DNA of 64,000 nt from contig OMPR01000016.1 of assembly GCA_900313015.1 (NCBI GenBank), positions 62,001 through 126,000 on the forward strand. Direction: 5' to 3'. Position 1 is the first letter of the stretch. The number at the start of each line of letters is the position of its first letter. Shown in pieces: positions 39,856 through 49,106 of the stretch. The position numbers were made by a program, and so were the translations under genes. The notes under the pieces were generated by a model. It was not told where the DNA came from, searched no databases, and was given only the letters and a program-made list of their open reading frames with translations. This stretch comes from Rhodobacteraceae bacterium EL53 (GTDB lineage Bacteria; Pseudomonadota; Alphaproteobacteria; Rhodobacterales; Rhodobacteraceae).

Positions 39856-41003
39856 CGGCTTTGGATCTAACCTTGGTTGGGGCGCAGGTTTTGACTGAGA
39901 CGGATGGCCTGCGGTCAACTGATCTTTCGATTGCGGGGGGATGCGTTATTGACGCGCGGGCGGCGAAAGTTGTGGATCTAAGCGGTTATATGGTTTTGCC
40001 CGGGATCGTGGATTTGCATGGCGATGGATTTGAGCGCCACCTCGCACCGCGTCGAGGTGCGATGAAGCAGATGAATGAGGGTGTTCTTGCAGCCGAAGCA
40101 GAGCTGGCAGCGAACGGTATCACAACAGCAGTTATGGCCCAATTTCATAGCTGGGAGGGCGGTCTGCGCGCGCCGGAGTATGCGGCACAAGTGTTCAAAG
40201 CCATTCAAACTGTGCAGGGTGATGTCGTTACAGATCTGATTCCGCAGCTCCGGTTTGAGACGCATATGTTGAATGACTATGCCGGAATGGTCGAACGGAT
40301 CAGGGATTGGGGTGTCCAGTACTTGGTTTTTAACGACCACTTGCCACACGCCAAACTGGCCGCAGGGAAAAATCCGCCCCGGCTGACCGGGCAAGCGCTA
40401 AAGGCGGGGCGTAACCCTGAGAAACACCTTGAGATGATGCAGGAGATGCACCGGCGCAGCCCTGAGGTTCCGCAGGCTTTGGATCAATTGTGTGCGGCTT
40501 TGGCTGAAGAGGGCGTGCTGATGGGCAGCCACGATGACCAGAGCGCCGAAGGCCGCGCAATTTGGCGGGCGAGAGGTGTTCGGTTGTCAGAATTCCCTGA
40601 AACCATCGAAGCCGCCGAAGCCGCCCGATCCGGAGGCGACCCCATTGTGTTGGGGGCGCCGAATGTGGTGCGCGGGGGATCGCACAACGGCAATGTCAGC
40701 GCGGCAGAACTGATTGCGATGGGGCTGTGTGATGCTTTGGCCTCAGATTATCATTACCCGAGCCCGCGCAGGGCAGCGCTGATGTTGGCAAAAACTGGCG
40801 TTCTTGATTTTTCTGACGCCTGGGCATTGGTGTCGAGCGGCCCAGCGGCTGTTTTGGGACTAATGGATCGAGGGACACTTAAAGTTGGCGCACGTGCGGA
40901 TTTGGTCGTGCTCGAACAAGGCACACACCGGGTTGCGGGTGCTTTTTCTGGTGGGCGCATCAGTTATCTAAATGGAGATTTGGCTGCGCTGTTGATTGGC
41001 TAG
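39852..41003 (+). CDS. phnM: PhnM-like alpha-D-ribose 1-methylphosphonate 5-triphosphate diphosphatase
   Basis: The 383-residue amidohydrolase has the PhnM pattern: [23 protein letters not shown] (metal ligands), [18 protein letters not shown] near residue 235 and [15 protein letters not shown] near residue 300. PhnM removes pyrophosphate from the C-P lyase intermediate. No other phn gene is in the window, so this copy is isolated; it may serve a C-P lyase cluster elsewhere or another amidohydrolase reaction. ATG 39852 sits in the stop of the lipase gene; the frame is open 15 codons upstream inside that gene. Confidence 0.87.
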   Translation: MTALDLTLVGAQVLTETDGLRSTDLSIAGGCVIDARAAKVVDLSGYMVLPGIVDLHGDGFERHLAPRRGAMKQMNEGVLAAEAELAANGITTAVMAQFHSWEGGLRAPEYAAQVFKAIQTVQGDVVTDLIPQLRFETHMLNDYAGMVERIRDWGVQYLVFNDHLPHAKLAAGKNPPRLTGQALKAGRNPEKHLEMMQEMHRRSPEVPQALDQLCAALAEEGVLMGSHDDQSAEGRAIWRARGVRLSEFPETIEAAEAARSGGDPIVLGAPNVVRGGSHNGNVSAAELIAMGLCDALASDYHYPSPRRAALMLAKTGVLDFSDAWALVSSGPAAVLGLMDRGTLKVGARADLVVLEQGTHRVAGAFSGGRISYLNGDLAALLIG

Positions 41004-41018
41004 TGCAGAGAGGCACGA

Positions 41019-41084
41019 GCGGTGCTGCTCAAGCCCCAAGAGGGGCCATCGCAGCACCGCGCAAAGCCCCGGATGGGGCCTTGC
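41019..41084. repeat. Compound inverted repeats between phnM and purK
   Basis: GCGGTGCTGC (41019-41028) and GCAGCACCGC (41051-41060) are perfect complements enclosing a second stem GCCCC-AAGA-GGGGC (41033-41046). A further hairpin, GCAA-A-GCCCC-GGAT-GGGGC-C-TTGC, occupies 41061-41084 and repeats the inner stem. The structure fills the gap between two convergent genes. It lacks a T run, so a simple intrinsic terminator is not obvious. Confidence 0.6.
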
Positions 41085-41094
41085 TGCGCCTGTA

Positions 41095-42168
41095 TCAGCT
41101 GGTGCGTTGTATGGTGTTGAAATGGCCCATTTTGCGACCGGGCTTGGTTTCCGCCTTGCCATACAGGTGGATCGCTGTATCGCTTTGTTTGATCAGATCA
41201 TCCAGCCGATTCATGTCGTGACCGATCAGGTTTTCCATCACAATGTCGCTATGGCGCTGACCGTCACCCAGAGGCCAGCCAGCGATGGCGCGGATATGCT
41301 GTTCGAACTGATCGACGGCGCAGCCGTTTTGTGTCCAATGACCCGAATTGTGGACGCGCGGGGCGATTTCGTTAACGATCAACCCCTTCGGCGTCACAAA
41401 CAACTCAACGCCCATAACCCCTACATAATCCAACGCATTGAGGATCTTACCCGCCAACAGGATGGCATCCATACGTTGGGACCCTGTCAATCGTGCGGGC
41501 AGGGTGGTGGAATGCAAAATGCCGTCACGGTGTATATTTTCACCCGGATCGTAGCATGAGACCTCACCCGTAATGCCACGCGCGGCAATAACGGATACCT
41601 CGTGAGAAAATTCGATGAACCCTTCGAGGATCGAAGGTGCACCGGCCATGTCGGCAAGGGCTGAACCTGCGTCTTCGGTCGATTTTAGGCGGGCCTGACC
41701 TTTGCCATCATAGCCAAACCGCCGGGTTTTCAGGATGGACGGAGCACCGATTGTTTCTAACGCGGCCTCGAGGTCGCTTTGGGTTACGATATCGGCATAG
41801 GGCGCAGTTTGAAGACCAAGGTCTTGTAGAAAGCTTTTTTCGGTCAGGCGATCCTGACTGACGCGCAAAGCCTCGCGGCCTGGGCGGATAGGGCAATGAG
41901 CCTCTATGACATCCAGTGCGGCGGTTGGGATATTTTCAAATTCATAGGTCACAACGTCGACGGATTGCGCAAACGTCTGAAGCGCAGCGGCATCATCATA
42001 GCTGGCCATCGTGACCTGATCTGCGACGTGCCCGGCTGGTGGGTTGGCGCCGGGCTCAAAGATATGTGTCACAAAGCCAAGCCGAGAGGCCGCAACAGAC
42101 AACATCCGGCCAAGCTGACCACCGCCAAGAATGCCGATGGTGGCCCCGGGTTTTAAGACATCAGTCAT
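41095..42168 (-). CDS. purK: N5-carboxyaminoimidazole ribonucleotide synthase
   Basis: The 357-residue ATP-grasp enzyme carboxylates AIR to N5-CAIR in purine synthesis. The N terminus [29 protein letters not shown] (ATP loop) and [18 protein letters not shown] near residue 270 are diagnostic. ATG 42168 lies within the end of purE (8-base overlap) and follows AGGAGCCTCAGG. Confidence 0.97.
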   Translation of the reverse strand: MTDVLKPGATIGILGGGQLGRMLSVAASRLGFVTHIFEPGANPPAGHVADQVTMASYDDAAALQTFAQSVDVVTYEFENIPTAALDVIEAHCPIRPGREALRVSQDRLTEKSFLQDLGLQTAPYADIVTQSDLEAALETIGAPSILKTRRFGYDGKGQARLKSTEDAGSALADMAGAPSILEGFIEFSHEVSVIAARGITGEVSCYDPGENIHRDGILHSTTLPARLTGSQRMDAILLAGKILNALDYVGVMGVELFVTPKGLIVNEIAPRVHNSGHWTQNGCAVDQFEQHIRAIAGWPLGDGQRHSDIVMENLIGHDMNRLDDLIKQSDTAIHLYGKAETKPGRKMGHFNTIQRTS

Positions 42169-42649
42169 CCTGAGGCTCCTCTGGGATTGATGCGGATAGG
42201 GCCTCGCGCCAATAATCAAGCCGCTGAGCCAGATCTGAATCTTGCAGAGCAAGGATGCCAGCCGCCATCAGGCCGGCATTTGCGGCGCCTGCCGCCCCGA
42301 TGGCCATTGTTGCAACCGGAAAGCCCCGGGGCATCTGCACGATGGAGTAAAGGGAATCAACACCAGACAGTGCACGGGTCTGAACCGGCACACCAACAAC
42401 GGGCACACGGGTTTTAGAGGCCATCATACCTGGCAAGTGGGCCGCGCCACCCGCACCGGCGATAATGACGTGCAAACCACGATCTGCGGCAGTTTTGCCG
42501 TACTCCCACAACCGATCGGGTGTCCGGTGGGCGGAAACGATGCGGGTTTCATATGCAATACCTAGTTCATCCAGAATTTCGGCAGCACCCTTCATGGTGG
42601 GCCAATCTGACTGGCTTCCCATGATAATTCCAACTCGTGTCTCGGCCAT
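42161..42649 (-). CDS. purE: N5-carboxyaminoimidazole ribonucleotide mutase
   Basis: The 162-residue enzyme moves the carboxyl group of N5-CAIR to give [37 protein letters not shown] and [17 protein letters not shown] are class I PurE signatures. The start MAETRVGI at 42649 is normal; 14 more codons upstream are open but without a ribosome site. First gene of the purE-purK operon. Confidence 0.97.
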   Translation of the reverse strand: MAETRVGIIMGSQSDWPTMKGAAEILDELGIAYETRIVSAHRTPDRLWEYGKTAADRGLHVIIAGAGGAAHLPGMMASKTRVPVVGVPVQTRALSGVDSLYSIVQMPRGFPVATMAIGAAGAANAGLMAAGILALQDSDLAQRLDYWREALSASIPEEPQDD

Positions 42650-42727
42650 ATTCAAGCGCCCTTTTGTCGAAAGAGCGCGCACTATAGCCAATTCATCCTG
42701 CGTGGCAATGAGCCGGGGCCAAATGCC

Positions 42728-42988
42728 TCAGGCGATGATGTCAGGGGTCAAGCGGTCTTCGATCCGTGTGATCAGATCTTTCAAGCGCAGTTTTTGCATC
42801 TTGAGACGCTTGAGGGTCAGTTGATCACTGGTCCCACGTTCAGAAAGGGCTTGAATCGCCTCATCCAGATCGCGGTGCTGGCGGCGAAACACCTCTAGTT
42901 CGACCCGGAGAACGTCGTTGGTTTTCATCGAAAGATCAGTGGGGGCATTCATGGGGGCGACTCGAATTTTGTTGGTCTTGTTGAGCAT
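42728..42988 (-). CDS. YdcH/DUF465 family small coiled-coil protein
   Basis: The 86-residue protein has the DUF465 helical hairpin: LEVFRRQHRDLDEAIQALSE, then LTLKRLKMQKLRLKDLITRIEDRLTPD split over two helices. GAAGG lies eight bases before the ATG at 42988; a later in-frame Met (42952) lacks a ribosome site. Function unknown. It is divergent from hsp20. Confidence 0.82.
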   Translation of the reverse strand: MLNKTNKIRVAPMNAPTDLSMKTNDVLRVELEVFRRQHRDLDEAIQALSERGTSDQLTLKRLKMQKLRLKDLITRIEDRLTPDIIA

Positions 42989-43117
42989 AGGATACGCCTT
43001 CACCTTGTTTTCGCCTAGACCTTGTGAATTGTAGTTTTTCTTCCCATATTCAGAGATGTGCGATTGCCTTGTTAGGGATCGTGCGCCCCGTCGCTTTGAC
43101 ATAAAAGGACGATAGAC

Positions 43118-43531
43118 GTGTCGAAACTCACTTTGGGTTCATACCCACATATGCTTGGATTTGAGCAATTGGAGCGCTTGTTGGAGCGGTCAGCGAAATC
43201 AGGCAACGAAGGGTATCCGCCCTATAACATCGAACAAACATCCGATTATTCGTACCGCATCACATTGGCAGTGGCAGGATTTGCCGAACAAGATCTGGCG
43301 ATCACAGTCGAAGATCGCCAACTCGTGATACGGGGGCGTCAACGCGATGACAGCGAGGGGCGCGTGTTCTTGCACCGCGGCATTGCTGCCCGCCAATTCC
43401 AGCGCATGTTTGTTTTGGCTGATGGGGTCGAAGTGGGTGACGCGGTCATGGAAAATGGCCTGTTACACGTCGACCTGACGCAATCGCGTCCGGAAACTGT
43501 GGTGCAAACCATCAATATAAAGAAAGGGTAA
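43118..43531 (+). CDS. Hsp20/IbpA small heat-shock protein
   Basis: The 137-residue alpha-crystallin-domain protein opens SKLTLGSYPHMLGFEQLERLL, then YNIEQTSDYSYRITLAVAGF, DLAITVEDRQLVIRG and VFLHRGIAARQFQRMFVLADGVEV. The GTG start at 43118 follows AAGGAC. Upstream, CTTGTTA (43068) and CCCCGTCG (43086) loosely resemble a heat-shock sigma (RpoH) promoter but with a short spacer. It is followed four bases later by the DUF1150 gene. Confidence 0.92.
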   Translation: MSKLTLGSYPHMLGFEQLERLLERSAKSGNEGYPPYNIEQTSDYSYRITLAVAGFAEQDLAITVEDRQLVIRGRQRDDSEGRVFLHRGIAARQFQRMFVLADGVEVGDAVMENGLLHVDLTQSRPETVVQTINIKKG

Positions 43532-43535
43532 ATCG

Positions 43536-43760
43536 ATGCAGACTCCTCAGAACTTTGATGAAGAAATCGGTCGGCTGGTCTATGTAAAGACCGTTGATGT
43601 TGCTGACCTGCCCGACCAAGTGCGCGAAGAAGCAGGCGAGTTGGAACAACTCTATGCCGTGCACGACGAAAAGGGTCAGCAATTGGCTCTGGTTGCGGAT
43701 CGCAATATGGCTTTCGTACTTGCACGCGAACACGACTATTCGCCAGTCGCTGTACACTGA
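43536..43760 (+). CDS. DUF1150 family protein
   Basis: The 74-residue protein (IGRLVYVKTVDVADLPDQVR, LYAVHDEKGQQLALVADR, MAFVLAREHDYSPVAVH) belongs to DUF1150, which regularly follows hsp20 in Alphaproteobacteria. No function is known; the conserved linkage suggests a role in the same stress response. The operon ends at the terminator at 43795. Confidence 0.9.
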   Translation: MQTPQNFDEEIGRLVYVKTVDVADLPDQVREEAGELEQLYAVHDEKGQQLALVADRNMAFVLAREHDYSPVAVH

Positions 43761-43794
43761 CCTCAGACTGACAGATTTGGAAAATGGTATGTGG

Positions 43795-43822
43795 GCCTCG
43801 GTTGGAAAACCGAGGCTTTTTT
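43795..43822 (+). terminator. Rho-independent terminator of hsp20-DUF1150
   Basis: GCCTCGGTT and AACCGAGGC form a perfect nine-base stem around GGAA, followed by six T. Confidence 0.9.
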
Positions 43823-43928
43823 GCTGGTGCGTGGGCTGGCTGTTTCTGGGTGATTATGGCAGTTTAACAGGTGGATAACATGCGCGACAAAGCTCTGCCA
43901 ATTGCGGGAGAGGACCATGGAGGTAACA

Positions 43929-44819
43929 ATGCACTGGTTTGATTTTGATTGGGTCGATGCTTTTACTGACCGCCCCTTTGGGGGGAATGGCTGTGCGGTG
44001 GTGCATGGGGGGGCGCATCTTTCAGTCGCGACCTGCACGGCCTATGTGCGTGAAACCTCCTTGGTCGAGTGTACCTTTACCGGACCATCAGAGATCGCTG
44101 ATATCAAAGTGCGCTACTTTCTGGCCAGCCGAGAGATCCCGTTTGCTGGGCATCCGACGATTGCCACCGTCGCCGCCATGCGGTCGCGCGGTTTGATTGA
44201 AGGTCAGTCGCTGACATTGGAAACAGGCGCAGGGCTGGTTCACATCCGGTTGGATGGCGACAATATTGAAATGACACAGATCGCCCCGGAATTTGGTGCT
44301 TTGGTGCCTGCTGATCTGGTGGCTGAGGTAATCAGCCTACCGAAAGACGCCATTATTTCCCCGCCTCAAGTTGTTTCTACAGGGCTGCCGTTCTGTATTA
44401 CGGTCCTCAGGGATCAAGACGCACTTAAATCGGCGAAGCTGGATACCAACGCGCTGCGCATGATGTTGGCGGATCAGGGTTATGCTGGAACCGATATGAT
44501 GGAACCTTTCTTAGTCACGCTGAGCGGATCGACAGAGCAAGGGGATACCTCGGCCAGATTGTTGTTGGCCCCACCCAGCCCGCCAGAAGACCCGTTCACA
44601 GGATCAGCCACCGGCGCGATGGCAGCTTATCTGTGGCATTATGGGTTGATGGAGAAAGACAGTTTCATTGCCGAACAAGGGCACGGCATGGGGCGTCCCG
44701 GGCAAGCGCAAGTCACACGTGTCGGACCGTCAGATGCAATGACAGGTATTCGTGTTGCGGGGCAGGGGTTTGTATTGATGCGTGGCCAGGTGGCTTTAGC
44801 AAACGAGAGTGCCGAATGA
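43929..44819 (+). CDS. PhzF family isomerase/epimerase-like protein
   Basis: The 296-residue protein has the duplicated PhzF/DapF-like fold: WVDAFTDRPFGGNGCAVV near the N terminus, REIPFAGHPTIATVAAM with the catalytic-type residues, and PEDPFTGSATGAMAAYLWHYG near residue 220. PhzF isomerises dihydro-hydroxyanthranilate in phenazine synthesis, but most bacterial members have other unknown substrates and no phenazine genes are here. Start chosen at 43929 behind GGAGG; ATG 43917 is an alternative. The stop overlaps the next gene by ATGA. Confidence 0.85.
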   Translation: MHWFDFDWVDAFTDRPFGGNGCAVVHGGAHLSVATCTAYVRETSLVECTFTGPSEIADIKVRYFLASREIPFAGHPTIATVAAMRSRGLIEGQSLTLETGAGLVHIRLDGDNIEMTQIAPEFGALVPADLVAEVISLPKDAIISPPQVVSTGLPFCITVLRDQDALKSAKLDTNALRMMLADQGYAGTDMMEPFLVTLSGSTEQGDTSARLLLAPPSPPEDPFTGSATGAMAAYLWHYGLMEKDSFIAEQGHGMGRPGQAQVTRVGPSDAMTGIRVAGQGFVLMRGQVALANESAE

Positions 44820-45688
44820 GCCAGAAACCCGCAATTGCCGTGCTGCCGTACGGGACCCATCTAGGGGCAAATTTGGCAGCGGTTTCCTCGGATGCGCTGA
44901 CATGGCCCGAGGGGGGGTGCCCCGAGCGATTGTTGGGCAAGACGGTGGCCGATTTCCTGCCAAGCGATCACCTGTTGGTCTTTCCAAAGACGGACGTGCA
45001 TTTTCGCCTGAAATTCGGGACCCGTGCTCAAATTTCGCTGATTTTGGGTGAACCGTCTGAAATCAGTGTGAAACATCTCACCATGCTGCGCTTGACCCAT
45101 CGACGGTTCTTCAAGGTTCTAACCTTTAATGAAACGTTGCTCTCTCGCATTCCAAACGGAGTTTTCTTTCCGTTCGGGTCAACCTGGGTTCCGGGGTGGC
45201 GAGAATTTCACTACACCAAAGACAAATCGTGCTCATTGATTGCTTCGGCGAAGCGGGACAGCACAGGGCATAAATTGCGGCATGCGGTTGTTGATTGGGT
45301 GCGTCAGGGGGGCCAAGATGTTGATGTCATGGGGCGGGGGTATTTGCCATTTGATCACAAGGCTGACGGTCTTGGGCCGTATCGGTATTCGGTAGTGATC
45401 GAGAACGTACAAGAGCCGAACTATTTCTCAGAAAAGTTGGTGGATACGATTTTGTGTAATACGGTTCCGATTTATTGGGGCTGCCCCAATTTGGACCGAT
45501 TTTTCGATCCAGACGGGATTATTCAATGTCAGTCCGAAGCTGACATTCGCCAAGCGGTTCAGAATGCATCAGAGGTGGATTACAGCGCCCGGCTGCCCAA
45601 AATTCAAGCTTTGCAATCCCGAATGGCAGATTTCGGCGACATTGAAGGGCGTGCGGTACAGGCTTTGCGCGCCTGCCTGAAAGAGTAA
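44816..45688 (+). CDS. GT10-like (fucosyltransferase-type) glycosyltransferase
   Basis: The 290-residue protein carries the C-terminal GT10 pattern: YRYSVVIENVQEPNYFSEKL followed by VDTILCNTVPIYWGCPNLDRFF, matching the nucleotide-sugar-binding region of alpha-1,3-fucosyltransferases. The middle (VFFPFGSTWVP, SLIASAKRDSTGHKLRH) is also of that type. No signal or membrane helix, so it acts on the cytosolic side, probably on a lipid-linked glycan or O-antigen. It is translationally coupled to the PhzF-like gene rather than sitting in a polysaccharide cluster. Confidence 0.75.
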   Translation: MSQKPAIAVLPYGTHLGANLAAVSSDALTWPEGGCPERLLGKTVADFLPSDHLLVFPKTDVHFRLKFGTRAQISLILGEPSEISVKHLTMLRLTHRRFFKVLTFNETLLSRIPNGVFFPFGSTWVPGWREFHYTKDKSCSLIASAKRDSTGHKLRHAVVDWVRQGGQDVDVMGRGYLPFDHKADGLGPYRYSVVIENVQEPNYFSEKLVDTILCNTVPIYWGCPNLDRFFDPDGIIQCQSEADIRQAVQNASEVDYSARLPKIQALQSRMADFGDIEGRAVQALRACLKE

Positions 45689-45758
45689 GGGGGGCGCGGT
45701 GACCGTGCCGCGCTAATTTAGTGAGGGGTGCGGACCCACTGGCGCGATTCCAGATGCG

Positions 45759-47438
45759 TTACATCTTTGCTTTGTTGAGATCGTCAATCAGGCGCGTGCC
45801 GCTGGGGCAAGGCAGAGCAAAAATTGGCTCTGAGACACCTCTCAATGTGAATTCCTGCAACGGCAAGTCGTCATCAATGAGCTGCGCGGCCTCTAGCACC
45901 TGAGCTGAGACAAGCAGCTCAACCCCGAGGCGCTTGGTTTCGCTTTCCAATCGGCTTGCCGCATTGACGGTATCCCCAATCAGGGTACGCGGGGCGTTCC
46001 CTGCAGCGCCAATCTCTCCGAGTACGAGATTGCCCAAGTGGAGCCCCATGCCAATCTTCACGGGCTGGCTGCCTTCGCTTTCAAGTGTTTTGTTGAACTG
46101 GACCAGAGCGTCGCTTATTGCTGCAGTCGCTTGCAGCCCGGCTTTGGCTGAACTCTCTGCGTCGCGGGTTTCAAACACCGCGAGCAGCCCGTCGCCCAAA
46201 TATTTGTCAACGTCGCCCCCGGCTTTGATGATTTGCGGGACGATCGCGTCGAAAAAGCGGTTCAGCAGGAATACCACGTCATAAGGCAGCTGGCCCGTTG
46301 TGCGCGCTGTGAAACCGCGCATGTCCAGAAACAAAATGGCCAGCTGACGTTCTTGCCCCTGGCTGGCATGGGCCCGGTGGCGTCCACCTTCGGGGCGAAA
46401 GACACGAAACACGGTTGCCGGGTGTGTTGGGCGGATCTGACAAGCCAGCCGGGTGTCCGGCCCGGCATTCACGGCACGCAAGCTGCGCAATTCCGCTTCG
46501 GACGGGGGATGTAACAAATCAATGCCATGCTCAACCTGAACACGGCACGTTGTACATCGACCCCGCCCGCCGCAAAGGGCCGTGTGGGGAATGCCGTTGG
46601 CCTGCGAAATCTCCAGCAAAGTCATTCCCTTTTCAGAGGTAACCTCGGGGCCATCCACATATCGGATCCGGATTGATTTTCGACGACGCAGGAGTTTGCG
46701 AACCCCGTGTGTGAAAAGGGTTAAGAGCAACAATGCCCAGAACAGGCGCGTGGACTGCGTGGTGGTTTCAAAGAGCGCTTGAAACGTCTCTGAAGAGGGC
46801 CAGTTATAATGCTCCATCAGGTGCGCGCGTTGTTCGGGGTCAATAAAGATCGAGAACATGCGCCGCCCTTCGGTCAAAACGCCGGCAAGTCCAAAAGCGG
46901 GCACTAAAACTGCCAACCCGATGAGATAGGGAAAAGCGGTGCGCCACCACGTGGTCAAGCGGAGCCAGAAATGCAAACCGATGCAGCCATGCACCCAAAC
47001 CACCAGCATGAGCAGGCTTTGTTTCCAGATTGAGTCATTGGGCCACATCAGAATGATAAGGTAGCTAAGCTCGTCATTGACGCCGAAAACTTCGTGGGCG
47101 TATCGGGTCTGAACCAAATGGGCGAGTAACTGCAGCGGGATGATCAGCCCTAATGTAACCTGCAGGATTTCGCTGAAGGGCATGCGAAGGTTGCGCCGGT
47201 TGGCGAGTTTTGCCAAGGCCAATCCGGCGTGCACACTCAGTGAGGCGTACAAGACCGTGCTCATGATCGGATTGCGAACAACGGCTGTCATCCCGTCCTG
47301 CATTTGGTCCATCAATGCGGGTGAAAGAAGCCCAAGCCCGATGTTGATGAAGTGGAAAAACGCATAGGTGAACAGGACCAACCCCGAGATGATCCTAGCA
47401 CGGGTTTGCCAATTGCCTCGCCACAAAACGCTGCTCAA
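45759..47438 (-). CDS. Membrane 2Fe-2S ferredoxin/class III adenylate cyclase fusion
   Basis: The roughly 559-residue protein has three parts. The first 265 residues hold about six transmembrane helices (ISGLVLFTYAFFHFINIGLG, LLMLVVWVHGCIGLHFWLRL and others) with several membrane His, resembling heme-b-binding cytochrome subunits. A plant-type ferredoxin domain follows, with CGGRGRCTTC and a later CQI Cys as the 2Fe-2S ligands. The C terminus is a class III cyclase: AILFLDMRGFTART (first metal Asp), DKYLGDGLLAVF and NAASRLESE. It should link membrane redox state to cAMP. TTG 47438 is chosen for GGAGG five bases upstream; GTG 47465 and 47510 are alternatives. Confidence 0.85.
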   Translation of the reverse strand: MSSVLWRGNWQTRARIISGLVLFTYAFFHFINIGLGLLSPALMDQMQDGMTAVVRNPIMSTVLYASLSVHAGLALAKLANRRNLRMPFSEILQVTLGLIIPLQLLAHLVQTRYAHEVFGVNDELSYLIILMWPNDSIWKQSLLMLVVWVHGCIGLHFWLRLTTWWRTAFPYLIGLAVLVPAFGLAGVLTEGRRMFSIFIDPEQRAHLMEHYNWPSSETFQALFETTTQSTRLFWALLLLTLFTHGVRKLLRRRKSIRIRYVDGPEVTSEKGMTLLEISQANGIPHTALCGGRGRCTTCRVQVEHGIDLLHPPSEAELRSLRAVNAGPDTRLACQIRPTHPATVFRVFRPEGGRHRAHASQGQERQLAILFLDMRGFTARTTGQLPYDVVFLLNRFFDAIVPQIIKAGGDVDKYLGDGLLAVFETRDAESSAKAGLQATAAISDALVQFNKTLESEGSQPVKIGMGLHLGNLVLGEIGAAGNAPRTLIGDTVNAASRLESETKRLGVELLVSAQVLEAAQLIDDDLPLQEFTLRGVSEPIFALPCPSGTRLIDDLNKAKM

Positions 47439-47607
47439 CGGTTCCTCCGGTTGCGTGGGTTTCACGATGCAGCAAATGTGCGGGGTCGGGGGAAGGCGGT
47501 CAAGGCACACTCTGTGTGCACCGGGTCACAAAGAGGGGTGCAACCGAAGAACCTTGGGCGCGGTTTCTCGCGGACGGGTACTACAGTTGGACTAAGCACT
47601 CACGCGC

Positions 47608-47943
47608 TTAGCCCTCTAAGCCCCATCCATCAGGGCGAAAGCCGTGTTCCAACGCGGCTCGCGTTGCGACCTCTTCGCTGATCCAGATGGCGGATGCAGA
47701 TATGATTTGGTCAGATAGCGTGGCGACAAGATAAGGCGCGTCGCCTTTTTCCTGGGCCGTGATGTACTGACATTCATAGCCGTCATTGCTGAGGTGTTCA
47801 GCAAGGGGCCGCCAATCAGATGATTCAGAAACGGGAACGAAAAAGAAATCCACGTCCGCGATGTCGGGCAGGCCATGTTTGGCCTGCAGGTCTGAATAAA
47901 CAGACAAAGTCTCAGCGCGTTGCGCGGGGAAATCGTGCGACAT
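47608..47943 (-). CDS. RraB-like ribonuclease E inhibitor family protein
   Basis: The 111-residue acidic protein has the RraB layout: DVDFFFVPVSESSDWRPLAEHL, a central YITAQEKGDAPYLVATLS and the ending EHGFRPDGWG, like the EYDGWG of RraB. E. coli RraB binds RNase E and reduces its activity. It starts five bases after the trxB stop, so the two form an operon. Function in this lineage is not proven. Confidence 0.75.
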   Translation of the reverse strand: MSHDFPAQRAETLSVYSDLQAKHGLPDIADVDFFFVPVSESSDWRPLAEHLSNDGYECQYITAQEKGDAPYLVATLSDQIISASAIWISEEVATRAALEHGFRPDGWGLEG

Positions 47944-47948
47944 GGCGC

Positions 47949-48893
47949 TTAGTCGTCCTGTTCTGCCAAAAAGCGTTCCGCGTCCAAGGCTGCCATACAG
48001 CCCATGCCAGCGCTCGTCACAGCCTGACGGTAGATGTGATCCGTCAGATCGCCGGCGGCAAACACGCCGGGAACAGATGTTTGCGTGGTACCCGGCTTGG
48101 TCACAACGTAGCCGCCCATGTGGGTGTCCAGCGTGTCTTTGACCAACTCACTTGCGGGTGCATGTCCGATCGCAATAAACACACCTTTGCAAGGGATGTC
48201 GGTGATCTCGCCGGTTTTTACGTTTTTGACTTTGACGCCTTCAACGCCCAATGGGGCATCGGTTCCGTACACTTCGTCCAGTTGGTTGAACCAAAGGGTT
48301 TCGATCTTTGGATTCTTTTCCAAGCGATTTTGGAGAATTTTTTCTGCACGCAGTTCATCGCGTCGGTGGATTAAGGTCACTTTGGAGGCAAAATTCGTCA
48401 AGAACAGCGCCTCTTCTACAGCGGTATTGCCACCGCCCACGACAACGATTTCCTGACCCCGGTAAAAGAATCCATCACAGGTCGCGCAGGCCGATACACC
48501 AAAGCCTTTAAACTTTTCTTCGCTCTCCATGCCTAACCACTTGGCGCGGGCTCCGGTTGCCAGGATAACGGCGTCGGCGGTGTATGTGTTGCCGCTGTCG
48601 CCTTTGGCGGTGAAGGGGCGCTTGGATAGATCCAGATCGGTAATGATGTCACCGATGATCTCACAGCCCATCGCTTGTGCGTGTTCTTGCATTTTGATCA
48701 TCAGATCGGGGCCCTGCACTTCGGTGAAGCCGGGATAGTTTTCGACTTCGGTTGTCGTGGTCAACTGGCCACCGGGTTCGATGCCCTGAACCAAAATCGG
48801 TTCCAGCATGGCGCGGCTTGCATAAACTCCTGCGGTGTATCCCGCAGGACCAGAGCCGATGATCAGAACCTTGGTGTGACGTGTCTCGGCCAT
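47949..48893 (-). CDS. trxB: Thioredoxin reductase
   Basis: The 314-residue flavoprotein passes electrons from NADPH to thioredoxin. LIIGSGPAGYTAGVYASRA binds FAD, ACATCDGFFY near residue 135 carries the redox-active CATC, VVVGGGNTAVEEALFL binds NADPH, and PGVFAAGDLTDHIYRQ closes the FAD domain. The start MAETRHTK at 48893 follows GGGGG; two earlier in-frame Met (48905, 48911) have no ribosome site. Divergent from an Lrp regulator across 213 bases. Confidence 0.97.
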   Translation of the reverse strand: MAETRHTKVLIIGSGPAGYTAGVYASRAMLEPILVQGIEPGGQLTTTTEVENYPGFTEVQGPDLMIKMQEHAQAMGCEIIGDIITDLDLSKRPFTAKGDSGNTYTADAVILATGARAKWLGMESEEKFKGFGVSACATCDGFFYRGQEIVVVGGGNTAVEEALFLTNFASKVTLIHRRDELRAEKILQNRLEKNPKIETLWFNQLDEVYGTDAPLGVEGVKVKNVKTGEITDIPCKGVFIAIGHAPASELVKDTLDTHMGGYVVTKPGTTQTSVPGVFAAGDLTDHIYRQAVTSAGMGCMAALDAERFLAEQDD

Positions 48894-49106
48894 TTGGGCC
48901 CCCATTTGCATTTGTTTCGCGGCCAGCCGCCTTCGGGCAATGGATATAGCGGTGCGGTCCTAGGTCTTAAACCCCACAATCGTCAAAGCCTGAAATCTGA
49001 CCATCACAAGATCGAAATACTAAACAAAGAAAATATGTGAAGGCGAAACAATATTGCGCGCGCTCAGGGCGCTGTTATAAGAAACGCCAATATGAGGGAG
49101 CCTGTC

